Of a DNA stretch of 64,000 nucleotides, positions 29,065 to 38,705 are shown piece by piece. This DNA is from Moorena bouillonii PNG (GTDB taxonomy: Bacteria > Cyanobacteriota > Cyanobacteriia > Cyanobacteriales > Coleofasciculaceae): contig NZ_MKZS01000001.1 of assembly GCF_001942495.1 (NCBI RefSeq), positions 7,945,702 through 8,009,701 on the forward strand. The letters are read 5' to 3'. Every line of letters starts with the position of its first letter. The stretch's first letter is position 1. The position numbers and the translations under genes were made by a program. The notes beneath the pieces were generated by a model that was not told where the DNA came from, ran no database searches, and saw only the letters and a list, made by a program, of their open reading frames with translations.

Positions 29065-29183
29065 GGGAATCGGGAATCGGGAATCGGGAATCGGGAATCG
29101 GGAATCGGGAATCGGGAATCGGGAATCGGGAATCGGGAATCGGGAATCGGGAATCGGGAATCGGGAATCGGGAATCGGGAATC
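29065..29183 (+). repeat. STRR array of GGGAATC, 17 exact copies
   Basis: The heptamer GGGAATC is repeated 17 times without a mismatch over 119 bases and then changes to GGGTAAT. Both other frames are open through it only because 7 is not a multiple of 3, giving meaningless peptide repeats. The same heptamer in inverse orientation forms the array at the right edge of the window. Confidence 0.97.
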
Positions 29184-29458
29184 GGGTAATTGGTGATTAT
29201 ATTGCTAATTTTGTCAAGATCGATTATTTTATCGTTGCTCTAGGAAGGGTGGAAACTAACAAACTTGCCAGAGGCGACCGCCACAAATGATTGAATTGCT
29301 GATTTAATTGCGATTGGCCTTTGGCCTCAGCTTCCGCGCTTATGCGATTGACCGTAGGTCACGCTACGCGAACGCTTAATACAGGCTTGCTGGTTTGTAG
29401 CACTCAGGACGGATAACTGGCTTCTAAAATAGTACATAAATACTAAATCACGTCCAGT

Positions 29459-30169
29459 ATGTGTGGTAGATTCACCCTGGCAACTATAGGGGTAAGCTTA
29501 GCGCGAGCTTTTAATTTAGATAATGTGCCAACTGAGGAGGCTAAGTACAATATTGCCCCTACTCAGCTGGTAGCAACAGTCTTAAACCCCTCAAACGATA
29601 GCGAGCGACAATGGCAATTGTTTCGTTGGGGTTTAATTCCTAGTTGGGCAAAGGATATTAAAATTGGTGCAAAGCTGATTAATGCTAGAGCAGAAACGGT
29701 AGCAGAAAAGCCAGCATTTCGTAGTGCATTCCGTCGTCGGCGTTGCTTGGTTGTAGCGGATGGTTTTTATGAGTGGCGACGAAAGGATGGCAAGAAGCAG
29801 CCGTTGTATTTCCAGATGAAAGATAAGCGTCCGTTTGCTTTTGCAGGACTTTGGGAACGTTGGAAAAATCCAGCGGGTGAGATAATTGCTTCTTGTACAA
29901 TTATAACTACAGTAGCTAATGAAATTATTAGTCCGATCCATGATCGGATGCCAGTGATATTAGAACCTAGGGATTATGATTTATGGCTGCATAATCAGGT
30001 AAGTCAACGGGAGCTATTGCAGCCACTACTGATTACCTATGATGCCCAGAAGATGAGTGTTTATCCCGTTAGCACTACTGTGAATAATGTCAGAAACAAT
30101 AGTCCTGATTGTATCATCCCTGTGGAAATTGATAATAAGTCCAATAGTCCCTACCATTCTACATTTTAA
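29459..30169 (+). CDS. SRAP-domain abasic-site-binding protein (YedK/HMCES type)
   Basis: The 236-residue protein contains every conserved SRAP element: the catalytic Cys2 exposed after Met removal (MCGRF), NIAPTQ, RWGLIPSWAKD, Asn75 in NARAET, Glu105 in DGFYEWRR, and His161 in PIHDRMPVIL. SRAP proteins form a stable link to abasic sites in single-stranded DNA and protect them during replication. The active-site set is complete. A Uma2 gene follows 6 bases after the stop, so the two are probably co-transcribed. Confidence 0.93.
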   Translation: MCGRFTLATIGVSLARAFNLDNVPTEEAKYNIAPTQLVATVLNPSNDSERQWQLFRWGLIPSWAKDIKIGAKLINARAETVAEKPAFRSAFRRRRCLVVADGFYEWRRKDGKKQPLYFQMKDKRPFAFAGLWERWKNPAGEIIASCTIITTVANEIISPIHDRMPVILEPRDYDLWLHNQVSQRELLQPLLITYDAQKMSVYPVSTTVNNVRNNSPDCIIPVEIDNKSNSPYHSTF

Positions 30170-30175
30170 ATCACC

Positions 30176-30757
30176 ATGATGGCTTTTACAGTAAATTTTA
30201 ATTACATTATCCAACTGACTGATGACCAATTTTATCAGTTATGTCGAAATAACCCGGAGATTAAATTTGAGCGCAATGCCAAGGGAGAAGTGATTATTAT
30301 GTCACCTACTGGCGGAGAAACTGGTAACCATAATGCTGAAATCATCATCGATTTAGGTATTTGGAATCGACGAACTAAGCTAGGTAAAGTTTTTGACTCT
30401 TCGACATGCTTTAAACTCCCTAATTGTGCTGACCGTTCTCCTGATGTAGCGTGGATTAAACAACAACGCTGGGATTCACTTAAACCAGAGCAACGCCAGA
30501 AGTTTCCACCGATTTGCCCCGATTTTGTGCTAGAATTAATGTCTCCAACTGATCGGTTAACGGTGACTCAAGCCAAGATGGAGGAATATCTAAAAAATGG
30601 GGTACGTCTGGGCTGGTTAATTAATCCTCAAGCACGGCAAGTGGAAATTTATCGACCAGGACAAGTGGTGGAGGTGTTGGAGTCTCCTAAGACTTTATCA
30701 GGGGAGGAGGTTTTGCCTGGGTTTGTCTTGGATTTGCACTATCTTTGGTCAAGCTAG
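30176..30757 (+). CDS. Uma2 family endonuclease
   Basis: The 193-residue Uma2 (DUF820) protein has QLTDDQFYQLCRNNPEIKFER, IIMSPTGGETGNHNAEII, FDSSTCFKLPNCADRSPDVAWI, DFVLELMSPTDRL and EYLKNGVRLGWLINPQARQVEIYRP, each seen as the usual block. Uma2 proteins have a PD-(D/E)XK nuclease fold and are hugely expanded in cyanobacteria, with unknown biological role. It follows the SRAP gene by 6 bases. It is close in sequence to the Uma2 gene at 50.5-51.1 kb, which carries an extra insertion. Confidence 0.9.
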   Translation: MMAFTVNFNYIIQLTDDQFYQLCRNNPEIKFERNAKGEVIIMSPTGGETGNHNAEIIIDLGIWNRRTKLGKVFDSSTCFKLPNCADRSPDVAWIKQQRWDSLKPEQRQKFPPICPDFVLELMSPTDRLTVTQAKMEEYLKNGVRLGWLINPQARQVEIYRPGQVVEVLESPKTLSGEEVLPGFVLDLHYLWSS

Positions 30758-30838
30758 GATTCTGCTTTTGTCAATAATCACTTGCCCCCGGAATGATAAT
30801 TTTTTAAAAATTCAACACTAGTTTTTTAGAGGTCTGCT

Positions 30839-31141
30839 ATGGGTCGTGCATCAAAACTAAAACAACAACGTCGCCAAGAATCTCACGATGTTACTAACAG
30901 GACTTCATCCCGACCTAGGTACGTATTATTTGAATCCAATAGCTCTAATTACCTAGCTTCATTAGAGTTATTAGGTGGTATGGAACGCTTAAATTGGTGT
31001 CCTCATCCAGGGGGAGCACTCAAATTTGATTCCTTCAGTCAAGCCCAAGCCAAAGCTAAGCGGATTGCTAAGCAAAGAGGATACAGCCTAGAAGTGGTTG
31101 AGCTTAATTCTGAACATGTTAATACTGACCAAAAACCTTAG
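30839..31141 (+). CDS. Small hypothetical protein
   Basis: The protein has 100 residues. The first 25 are basic and polar (MGRASKLKQQRRQESHDV). The remainder looks folded, with YVLFESNSSNYLASLELLGG, WCPHPGGALKF and a final helix-strand ending LEVVEL. I do not recognise the family. The ATG follows AGAGGTCTGCT. Its last 23 bases overlap the end of the convergent helix-turn-helix gene. Confidence 0.6.
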   Translation: MGRASKLKQQRRQESHDVTNRTSSRPRYVLFESNSSNYLASLELLGGMERLNWCPHPGGALKFDSFSQAQAKAKRIAKQRGYSLEVVELNSEHVNTDQKP

Positions 31142-31553
31142 TTACAACCTCCACATTAGGCTCAACCTCTATCCAAAGGGTGGCACCACCATTCTTGGGA
31201 GACTCTGGTCGATAGACTAACCGGGATGGCCCGCTGATTTCTACATAATGACAGTTGATATCGCGATTACCCCGTTTAACTGTAATCACTGGGTCTGTTG
31301 TATGGTTTTGTTGATTCTTGAGAAGTATTTCCTCGTTGAGGTAGATGTGAGTCAGGGATTTGCTGGGCTGTTTTCTCCAGGAGCCTTGTGGTCCTCGGCT
31401 ACCGGGAACTATCTTGGGCATACCGTTATATAGGGGAATCCGCCAAAAGCGACCAACTTTTTCGGCTCCTTGAATTCTGCCCTCTTTCAGGAGTTGGCGA
31501 ACTCGTTGAGGACAAATACCTAGAAGATAGGCGGCTTGGGTGGTATCTATCAT
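31119..31553 (-). CDS. Helix-turn-helix (excisionase-like) protein
   Basis: The first 45 residues, MIDTTQAAYLLGICPQRVRQ followed by LLKEGRIQGAEKVGRFWRIP, are a winged helix-turn-helix of the excisionase/MerR-like HTH_17 type. The remaining 100 residues are beta-rich with no motif known to me. It is probably a DNA-binding regulator or phage/element-derived factor. The 3' end overlaps the convergent small gene by 23 bases. Confidence 0.75.
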   Translation of the reverse strand: MIDTTQAAYLLGICPQRVRQLLKEGRIQGAEKVGRFWRIPLYNGMPKIVPGSRGPQGSWRKQPSKSLTHIYLNEEILLKNQQNHTTDPVITVKRGNRDINCHYVEISGPSRLVYRPESPKNGGATLWIEVEPNVEVVTKVFGQY

Positions 31554-31630
31554 GATCGGACAACTTACTCTAGCGCTATTGATTTATTCGGAAATATACC
31601 ATACAATTACAGCAATTGCCAAGTTTGATA

Positions 31631-31765
31631 GGGAACAGGGAACAGGGAACAGGGAACAGGGAACAGGGAACAGAGATTATTAAAGATTAAGTATTAAGTA
31701 TTAAAGATTAAGTATTAAGTATTAAAGATTAAGTACTAAGTATTAAGTATTAAAGATTAAGTGTT
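31631..31765. repeat. STRR arrays GGGAACA and ATTAAGT
   Basis: Six exact copies of GGGAACA (31631-31672) are followed by a longer, mixed array of ATTAAGT, ATTAAAG and related heptamers up to about 31765. Two different repeat families thus lie back to back with no gene in them. Confidence 0.85.
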
Positions 31766-31949
31766 GAATCTAGTAATAATGGTTTAGAAAAATTGCTGAT
31801 GTCTGTACATAAAGTAGGATAAAAATAAGCAAAAATATCTCTAACTATAGCAAATTATCGAAAACTACTTCTTAGATCTCCCCTCTCCACCCTATCCCCA
31901 CACGTAAGCATTCAGGCGTCAGGCGTCAGCCGTTGACCAACGGCTGAAT

Positions 31950-32042
31950 GCTGTTCGCGTAGCGTGCGCGTAGCGCTTATGCTGTTCGCGTAGCGTGCGC
32001 GTAGCGCTTACGCTGTTCGCGTAGCGTGCGCGTAGCGCTTAT
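31950..32042. repeat. Three tandem 31-base repeats
   Basis: A 31-base unit starting GCTGTTCGCGTAGCGTGCGC is repeated three times (31950-31980, 31981-32011, 32012-32042) with a single changed base. The unit is built from GTAGCG-rich pieces like those in the palindromic HIP1-linked inserts of this genome. It lies just after the GT39-like gene's stop. Confidence 0.85.
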
Positions 32043-32064
32043 GCTGAATGCTTACCACTCTCGC

Positions 32065-33801
32065 TTATTCGCTGGCTCCAGCCCTATAGTTCTGACAGTA
32101 ATACCGTCGAAATCGATAACCAGGGACTTTAGATATAGATTGTTTATCCTTAATACAACCTTGGTCTTTTAACTCAACAGAGGCAGAAAAATTGACTACC
32201 CACAATTCTAAAGGTTTGGGCAGTTGAGCCACAGTTTTTTGCAGGGTTTCTGTAGCCACCCTTGGCTCGGTGTCTTTATGTGCCAAGAGAAACTGGGGTG
32301 AATTAATGGCAGCATCAACGACTTGGCGACGGTTCAATTCCCACGCTAACCCCATGATTTCTCCTGTTTGTTCATGGCTTTTGTGAACTGTGGCAATCAG
32401 GACTGGAAGGGATTGAGGCTGGGAATCACTAATCTCTAACATTTTAGCGATCGCAAGATCTGGTCGATCGGCTTTTTGGTAACTCACATGGGATGCGACT
32501 ATGACTCCACCTACCAATCCCATCAACAGGATTAGTGCTACCCATTGCTGATCTTTCCCTTGGGCCGCTCTCCAACAACTGGCAAAGCTTGCTGCTAGTA
32601 ACATAATTACGATGGGGAAGTAGACAAACTGGTAACGAGCCGCTAAGGTCAAATCAATGCCAAGACCGTAAGTGAATAATAAGAATAATGCGATCGCTCC
32701 CACCACAAATCCGCCCAAAACCTGAGTCATGACCTTAGTCTGGGAGTGTAAGCTCTGAATTCTGAGTCCTCGACGCAACAGTTGCACGATCAAGACTACT
32801 AATATTACTGTTACTAGTCCAGAGGCGACCATAATCGGTAGGGATTGCCCTTCTACTGGCAGCATCACTACCATAGTGATCAGCCAAGACAAGAGTCTAG
32901 CTACCGGTTCGAGCAAATTGCTCAGGGTTGTGTCTTGGTGAACCCACTCTGTCAAACGATTACTGGAGGGGCGTGGCAAAATTGGCAGCCAAACTAAGAC
33001 TCCCATTAATGTCCCGAGGGCTACCGCGTAAATTCGCCACCAGTACTTCCAAGAAAACACTGAACCCCCTGACCCAATCCGCAACCCAAGCATTACCAGT
33101 CCTACAGCTGCGATCACCAGGACGAAAAAGTAATGGACAGCTATGCCTAAACTATTGACAATAACCCAGATTAATGCTATTGAAATCGGGAAGGGAGTCT
33201 GCCGTTGAAGCGATCGCGTAGCGTACACCAAACAACTGACTGAAGCGATAACTAATAGAATCCCTAGAGTGTAGTGTCGAGCTTCTTGTGCCAGATAGAT
33301 GCCATAGGGTGAAACAGCCATCAGTGCTGCTGCGAAGTGACCGACCAGGGAAGAGCGAAACCCTAACCAACCTAAGCCAAACATGGCTGGAATGGAAATC
33401 ACTCCCAGTAGGACACTTAAGGATCGCGCTACCCACAGGGATACCAATTCCCCATGGCCTGGAAACAGCTTCAGCCACAGATGGGTGAGGACGAAGTACA
33501 GTGGTGGGTGATTACTCTCTGTGATTAGGTTATTAATAACGGAATTGATGCTAGCACTAGAGTTCGGTTTCAGGGGAGCTAAGAGGGTATCTGAGGTAAT
33601 CACCTGATCCAGCGGTACCCTCCGAAAACTATTGCCCAGGCTAAACACTAGGGTGGCAAATTCATCTGACCAGGGGGGTTTTCCGGCCAGATAGGTAAAC
33701 CGTAAACCTGCTGCGATCGCTATCCACACCAGCAGTAATAGAACTATGACCCAACTACTCCAGCTTTTGTCCACTTGGGATTTTGGGTGGTTAAGAATCA
33801 T
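32065..33801 (-). CDS. Membrane glycosyltransferase, GT39/ArnT-like
   Basis: The 578-residue protein has roughly 12 hydrophobic segments and the signatures of lipid-linked sugar transferases. Asp46-Glu47 lie in GKPPWSDEFATLVF, the catalytic acidic pair after the first helix, and NHPPLYFVLTHLWLKLF falls in the first outer loop. These enzymes move a sugar from a polyprenyl-phosphate donor to lipid or protein on the outer face of the membrane. The last 130 residues are mostly soluble. The donor and acceptor are unknown. Confidence 0.85.
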   Translation of the reverse strand: MILNHPKSQVDKSWSSWVIVLLLLVWIAIAAGLRFTYLAGKPPWSDEFATLVFSLGNSFRRVPLDQVITSDTLLAPLKPNSSASINSVINNLITESNHPPLYFVLTHLWLKLFPGHGELVSLWVARSLSVLLGVISIPAMFGLGWLGFRSSLVGHFAAALMAVSPYGIYLAQEARHYTLGILLVIASVSCLVYATRSLQRQTPFPISIALIWVIVNSLGIAVHYFFVLVIAAVGLVMLGLRIGSGGSVFSWKYWWRIYAVALGTLMGVLVWLPILPRPSSNRLTEWVHQDTTLSNLLEPVARLLSWLITMVVMLPVEGQSLPIMVASGLVTVILVVLIVQLLRRGLRIQSLHSQTKVMTQVLGGFVVGAIALFLLFTYGLGIDLTLAARYQFVYFPIVIMLLAASFASCWRAAQGKDQQWVALILLMGLVGGVIVASHVSYQKADRPDLAIAKMLEISDSQPQSLPVLIATVHKSHEQTGEIMGLAWELNRRQVVDAAINSPQFLLAHKDTEPRVATETLQKTVAQLPKPLELWVVNFSASVELKDQGCIKDKQSISKVPGYRFRRYYCQNYRAGASE

Positions 33802-33987
33802 TAGCCATTAATTCTCTTTGTAGGTAGGAATAAACGTAACGTTCTCCCACACTACTTTATTATTGTTGATGCCACTGTTTAGTTACTTGAACTGAAATCG
33901 GTGCTGGGGCAGAGGAATAATACCGCGCAATAATACCCCTATGAAATAATTAGATGAGCTAATCATTGGGATAATTTTTGAATACTG

Positions 33988-34938
33988 ATGAAAGACAAGC
34001 TCAAACCAGACTGGGCGGGGGATGACTTACTCTCCCGGTTCGTTAATCTGTTGATCGACACCAAGCCGATCTACAAGGTGATGCAACACCAGGCCAGACA
34101 GGTGCTAATTAAAACCGCAGAAAAAAATGGGATTGAGTGGCGGAAAAACTACCAGGAGTTAGAAAAATCAGCAGCGAAGACCTTACTATCCGAGATTACT
34201 AACCCTAGCCTGGTCTACCCAGACTACTACAAAGTGCCTTTCCATGCTTATGACCAGGGAAACCTATGCTGGGAAGCTGCCTTTGAAGCTGGCAGTGCTA
34301 CCAAGGCTATGGGGTTGAGGATTTGGCCTAAAGAAAAACTTACTTGGCTTTCGGCACAAGAACGATTACGAAGTAGTTTTCATAAAGTACTAGGAGAGTA
34401 TAATCCCGAGATAGTCACAGATGTCCTAGACATTGGCTGCTCAGTGGGCATCTCTACCTTAGCGCTACACCGCTACTACTCCAGGATCAAAAAGGGCAAA
34501 ATCCGCACCGTTGGGTTAGACTTATCCCCTTATATGCTGGCTGTGGCCAAGACAATGGATGAGACAGCAGAAATATCAGAATGGATCCATGGCAAAGGAG
34601 AGGACACCGGTTTACCGGACAATTCATTTGATGTGGTCACGTTACAGTTTGTGATCCACGAACTACCGCGCCAAGCAACAGAGGAAATTTTTTCGGAAGT
34701 GCTACGGATTCTACGACCTGGTGGCTGCCTTGGTGTTGTAGACAATAATCCTGCCTCCCCAGTCATCCAGAATCTCCCCCCTGCACTGTTTGTGTTGATG
34801 AAAAGTACAGAACCTTGGAGTGATGACTACTACAGCTTTAATGTAGAAGGGGCGATGATTAAAGTTGGTTTTGACTATCAGACCACGGTGGCCAGCGATC
34901 CTCGTCACCGCAGTATTATTGCTACAAAACCTGGTTGA
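33988..34938 (+). CDS. SAM-dependent methyltransferase
   Basis: The 316-residue protein has a class I methyltransferase domain from about residue 140. It has VLDIGCSVGISTLALH (motif I, residues 146-161), VGLDLSPYMLAVAK, GKGEDTGLPDNSFDVVTLQFVIHEL and EVLRILRPGGCLGVVD. The first 135 residues are a helical extension specific to this type. The substrate is unknown; a small molecule is likely. A strong hairpin lies 56 bases after the stop. Confidence 0.9.
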   Translation: MKDKLKPDWAGDDLLSRFVNLLIDTKPIYKVMQHQARQVLIKTAEKNGIEWRKNYQELEKSAAKTLLSEITNPSLVYPDYYKVPFHAYDQGNLCWEAAFEAGSATKAMGLRIWPKEKLTWLSAQERLRSSFHKVLGEYNPEIVTDVLDIGCSVGISTLALHRYYSRIKKGKIRTVGLDLSPYMLAVAKTMDETAEISEWIHGKGEDTGLPDNSFDVVTLQFVIHELPRQATEEIFSEVLRILRPGGCLGVVDNNPASPVIQNLPPALFVLMKSTEPWSDDYYSFNVEGAMIKVGFDYQTTVASDPRHRSIIATKPG

Positions 34939-34993
34939 GGTGAGTGTGGGTTGTAGCAATTCCTCTTGATGCAGTGGCTAATAGTGATAATTA

Positions 34994-35031
34994 CGAGTCA
35001 ATCCCAAACTAGTCCATTTGGGATTGACTCG
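34994..35031. terminator. Strong hairpin after the methyltransferase gene
   Basis: A perfect 15-base stem (34994-35008 with 35017-35031, CGAGTCAATCCCAAA and its complement) closes an 8-base loop. There is no T-run, so it may be a factor-dependent end, a transcript stabiliser or a repeat. The following kilobase, 35040-36187, shows no convincing gene. Confidence 0.55.
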
Positions 35032-35796
35032 CTGTTTGCAGCTTCCTGTGCCGTTCAAAGGTGCTGTAAAAACAACCCAGTTAGGTTATATAAGTAAGGA
35101 TATGAAAAAATCAGTAGAATTTTAATAAATTTATGATGAAGACTAGCCAAATTTTTTGAAAGCTTTTTTAAACTAAATGTGAAGATTTGGTGATTTGTGA
35201 AAAAAAAGTAAAAATCTTGTGAATTAAGTCCAGGTGGTTTTCGAGTATCCTAGTCTTGCCCAACCTGAGTTCGACATCACCGAATTTATCCAGGAGTCAG
35301 GAGGTTCGATTCAGGAGTCAGTAGCCATAATAACTGAATTTTATAGTTAATTTGGAATTAATCAGAGTTTAATGGGCAATTAAGCTATGTATTCTCCCAA
35401 TAACTTCTGAATTATTCTCCTTAATTCTCAAAACACCAGCCAATTTCTTAGATAAAACTGAGGTTGATCAAGACCTATTGCCCAAGACCTATTGTTCATA
35501 CTGGGATTTTGGCATCAACAGGTTTGGGGTAGACTCAAATCTAATCTCTTTGTCCTTTGCCCTAATCCGCTGACAAATCCGGCGAAGTCTAATCAGCGCC
35601 CAAAGCCGGTTAGACCAAAGCACGGGCAGAATTTAGGGCAGCACTATGGTATTGATTGGACTAATAGCAGTCAAACCCAATTGGACTAATAGCCATGGGA
35701 GGAGGATATCCTGATCTGGTCAGCCTTGGCCTTTATCACCTTTCTCGTCAGAGAGATAACATAAAAGAAGTTCTTGCAAGCAGCACCTACACTAGA

Positions 35797-36024
35797 AGGT
35801 GCGACCCAAGGGCGATTTACTCGTCCTAGGAGGCGCGCACCTATGAAAATTTATAGCCACCATCTACGAGGTCTTCTGGTTATGATCACAGATCTGTCCC
35901 CATTGGGATCAGGACTGAAACAAGTTGTTAGGACTAATCAGGGGGTGTCGATAGAACGGATTACTGGCTATCAGCAGGTGCGACCCATGGCTAATTTAAT
36001 TATTCATGGGTCAAGCGCACCTAT
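35797..36024. repeat. Two AGGTGCG...CGCACCT hairpin repeats
   Basis: Two related palindromic units lie here. At 35797-35844 AGGTGCGACCC is paired with CGCGCACCT. At 35977-36024 AGGTGCGACCCATG is paired with CATGGGT and GCGCACCT. A third relative forms part of the stem at 9434-9490 (GGAGGCGCGCACC). A 129-codon open frame crosses both units but is an artefact of their symmetry. Confidence 0.65.
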
Positions 36025-36187
36025 AGAAAGTATGGGGTTGGTGAGACTCGATGGCAATCAGGCGAAGCCAAGCTGTCAGTTGTATGGTCTCTATTTTCGT
36101 CTTGCAGTTGCCAGGGAACCTATTCGACCTATTTCCTATATTTCTTTAGATGTCTTTTGTTAAGAACATAAACAATCAGTTCTAATT

Positions 36188-37069
36188 ATGTCAGAAATTC
36201 TAACACTAATCAAAAAACCAGAGATTCCCAGAAAATTAGTAAAACCATCTCAACCAATTGAACTAATTCAGCCATCAGAACCAAAGTTTATGGCTGTTGG
36301 GGTTATTACTGGTGAGGTAGATTTGTCGGAAAAAATTCCTACCATTACCATCCAGGGTAAGGCTTACCCACTCTTTTTTCTGCTGAAGCACAACCGGAAA
36401 AGGTATGTGCTGGATATTCTCAAGGGGCACATCGAGGCTGGAAACCGAGAGCATCGCCTCGTGGTATATCCTAAGCCGATCCACTTCCCAGATAGGAACA
36501 AATTCCAGGATATCCGGTTTGAGGTAATTGGGATTTTACAGGAAGACAGACCCCATGCTTGGGCTGAAGCGATTGGCAATGGGTATTTCATCTTGGCTGG
36601 ATTGTGGCAGTTCATCCCTGTTTGTAAAGTTCCCTGTGTGTCAGTCTTTAGGAACCACAGTGAACAATTAGTGAACTATCTCAAAAACCACCAGGCTACA
36701 GAAAGAACTCGGGTACTCAAAGCTGGTCACTGTCCATTATTCTGGCGGGACTCCTCGGTCAAACCATTCCGATTCAATCCTAAGCTCAAGGAGCAGGGCA
36801 AGCCAAAATTCATCCAGGTCAAAGCCCGATTCCTTCCCCACAAAAATGCTTTCGCGTTTGTGGAAGAATTGGCACCCCCAATGGATCAGGCTCCACGGTT
36901 CTGCAAAGTTCGGAAAGAAGATAAGCAGGAAGCCTTGGCCGAAGCTAAGAGAAGAGCTGCTGAAATGGCTGAAAAAAGAGCTGCTGAAACGGCTGAAAGT
37001 CCTGAAAAAACAGCTGCTGAAAGTCCTGAAAAAAGACCTGCTGAAATTCCTAAAAGTGCTGAAAGTTGA
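36188..37069 (+). CDS. Unknown protein with Ala/Glu-rich repeat tail
   Basis: The 293-residue protein is one I do not recognise. Residues 35-235 look folded and beta-rich, with MAVGVITGEVDLSEKIPTIT, HRLVVYPKPIHFPDRNKFQD, VIGILQED and FIQVKARFLPHKNAFAFVEE. This pattern of short strands around conserved glycines could be an OB-like fold, but that is a guess. From about residue 240 the sequence is a charged helix that decays into short repeats (AAESPEK, AEIPKS), and the DNA there is an imperfect tandem repeat. The context is an accessory region shared with a plasmid-type replication gene 5.6 kb away. Confidence 0.65.
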   Translation: MSEILTLIKKPEIPRKLVKPSQPIELIQPSEPKFMAVGVITGEVDLSEKIPTITIQGKAYPLFFLLKHNRKRYVLDILKGHIEAGNREHRLVVYPKPIHFPDRNKFQDIRFEVIGILQEDRPHAWAEAIGNGYFILAGLWQFIPVCKVPCVSVFRNHSEQLVNYLKNHQATERTRVLKAGHCPLFWRDSSVKPFRFNPKLKEQGKPKFIQVKARFLPHKNAFAFVEELAPPMDQAPRFCKVRKEDKQEALAEAKRRAAEMAEKRAAETAESPEKTAAESPEKRPAEIPKSAES

Positions 37070-37324
37070 GTACTTCTATTCACAATACCAACTGTGCTCA
37101 GTACCAACCCAACTCCCAGTCGAGCCGTTGAGACTTGACTGCTCAGGTGTTTGGTGCTGGCAAGGCTGGTAGGGCGATAGTTAAGACGTCAGCACAGGTC
37201 AGGTAAGTCACCACTGCGCTATAAATTGATTGAGTGGCTATAGTATTGCCAGGGCTTAACTATAGCGCTATGCTAAACGAGTAACTATAGAGGTTTTCAC
37301 TTAGGTTAGGTACATTTTTAGAGA

Positions 37325-37400
37325 AAGCAGGGAGCAGGGACTGAGGCCGTAGGCCACGCTACGCGAACGGAGCAGGGAGCAGGGAACACTGATAGGAATT
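37325..37400. repeat. STRR GGGAGCA interrupted by a palindromic HIP1-linked insert
   Basis: Copies of GGGAGCA lie on both sides of a palindromic insert (GGCCGTAGGCCACGCTACGC, about 37343-37362). The insert has apparently landed inside the array. A related insert in the other direction lies at about 37508-37540. The 840-base gap from 37070 to 37911 has no gene. Confidence 0.75.
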
Positions 37401-37911
37401 ATTTGAGCAAGGAATTTACTTAATCTAGCCAATCATTGAAAATAATAAGTTATGATTAGAGATTAACCTATTTTATTCAGGTTTAGGGTATTGCTTTGAC
37501 AAGGATGCGTTCGCGTAGCGTAGCCCTTCGGGCTAATCGCAACTGCCCCCGTTGGTACTTTTCTGTAAACAAGCGAAGCATCCGCAGTTTTTGTACTTAA
37601 GAGTAATTATCTCTGATTATCTTCTATTTTCTTGACAATGAAATATCCCTGCTCTTAGAATCGCGGATGGCGCAGGACTTCTTGACCCGAATTCCACTCT
37701 TTTCCAAAGTGCGATGGGGCAGTAAACCTGAGTATTCCTGAATTTCCGGAAAGCAGAAGCCACAAGGAGACCCTAGGGTTCAGTCTTTCGAGTGCTCAAT
37801 CTAAATTGACCAGGCCTTAAGGGGATGGCAGACACGAGGGTCTCCATCATCTCGACCGTCCTGTCCCTTTAACATCAGGCCAAAATTCGGAAAATCATTA
37901 ATTCAAACATC

Positions 37912-38313
37912 ATGCTAAGTACACCATTCAACCGCTTCAAGCCAGCTGCTCTTCCCTTGAAGAAAGCACTCTCAAGACTAGCACTCGGTCTAGCGACCCT
38001 GCCCTTTGCTGTAGTGGCAGTATTTTGTGTCACAGCTCCCACGGCTTTAGCAGAAACGGTAGAACCATTGCATGGAATAAACATCACTGAAAAAGGTGTC
38101 ACGATCGTAGTGACGAGCAACGGCTGCACGCAGAAAGAGGACTTCACAACCATATTGGCAAAATCCCAGCCTCCCATTGTTACCTTCATCCGCCTGAAAC
38201 CGGATCTTTGTAAAGGTGTTTCCCGTCCCTACCCGATTAAGTTCTCGCTGTCGGAAGTGGGAGCGAAAGAGTTTAAAGTGGCCAATCTGTTTGTACCCGG
38301 CCCCAGATTTTAG
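37912..38313 (+). CDS. Secreted protein of unknown function
   Basis: The 133-residue protein has a long basic N-terminus, a hydrophobic core and a likely signal peptidase site after ALA (TAPTALA-ETVE, about residue 47). The mature part of about 86 residues carries Cys residues in NGCTQKEDF and DLCKGVSRP that could form a disulfide, and ends KVANLFVPGPRF. It is probably periplasmic or exported. I do not know the family. The region upstream (37660-37880) is hairpin-rich and may be a long leader. Confidence 0.65.
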   Translation: MLSTPFNRFKPAALPLKKALSRLALGLATLPFAVVAVFCVTAPTALAETVEPLHGINITEKGVTIVVTSNGCTQKEDFTTILAKSQPPIVTFIRLKPDLCKGVSRPYPIKFSLSEVGAKEFKVANLFVPGPRF

Positions 38314-38598
38314 CGGCGGAAGTTCTTAAAACAGGACTCTAAGTCGAAAAAAATGTCACAAACTGCCTGGTGATATCGTTTTAGTTATAGAGGGACATAG
38401 CTAAATTTGGGGTAGGCGAGTGTGGCCAACAGTAGTTAAACAAGGTTTAACTTTTACCCTATGGTCTCAATTTAATAATTCCGCTGAAATTCCTCCCGAT
38501 GCTGACGTTACGGTAGAGCGCGGGAGGAATTTTTTAGATCGATCTCAGTTATAATAAATCTTAAAAAGCCTAAGTCATTTCCAATTGCCCATCTGTCT

Positions 38599-38667
38599 AT
38601 ACCAACCAAGGATATTTTTCACAACACCGTTCGGTTAGCCCTGGAAAAAGATGGCTAGGTTATCACC
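38599..38667 (+). pseudogene. xisH: Decayed xisH fragment
   Basis: In one frame the sequence reads IPTKDIFHNTVRLALEKDG, then a stop, then VIT. This is the N-terminal start of XisH (typically DIFHNxVxxALxKDGWxIT), with the Trp codon TGG changed to TAG and the remainder of the gene deleted. It sits directly upstream of xisI, its normal position. Confidence 0.75.
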
Positions 38668-38705
38668 AAATATATTCTATTATACATCAAAGTTTACGGA
38701 AAGGC

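Noticed and set aside
29004..29196. Repeat peptides of the type ESGIGNR
   Set aside because: They are produced by the GGGAATC heptamer array and have no start signal or homolog.
29040..29470. Possible CRISPR array at the GGGAATC repeats and at other arrays
   Set aside because: Units are 7 bases with no unique spacers and no cas genes are present.
31950..32042. 31-base tandem units as a CRISPR
   Set aside because: The units are contiguous without spacers.
35774..36163. 129-codon frame in the gap after the methyltransferase
   Set aside because: It spans two palindromic repeats whose symmetry keeps the frame open; no domain is visible.
34940..36187. tRNA genes in this and other long gaps
   Set aside because: I scanned for the TTCGA-type T-arm with matching acceptor stems and found none that fold.
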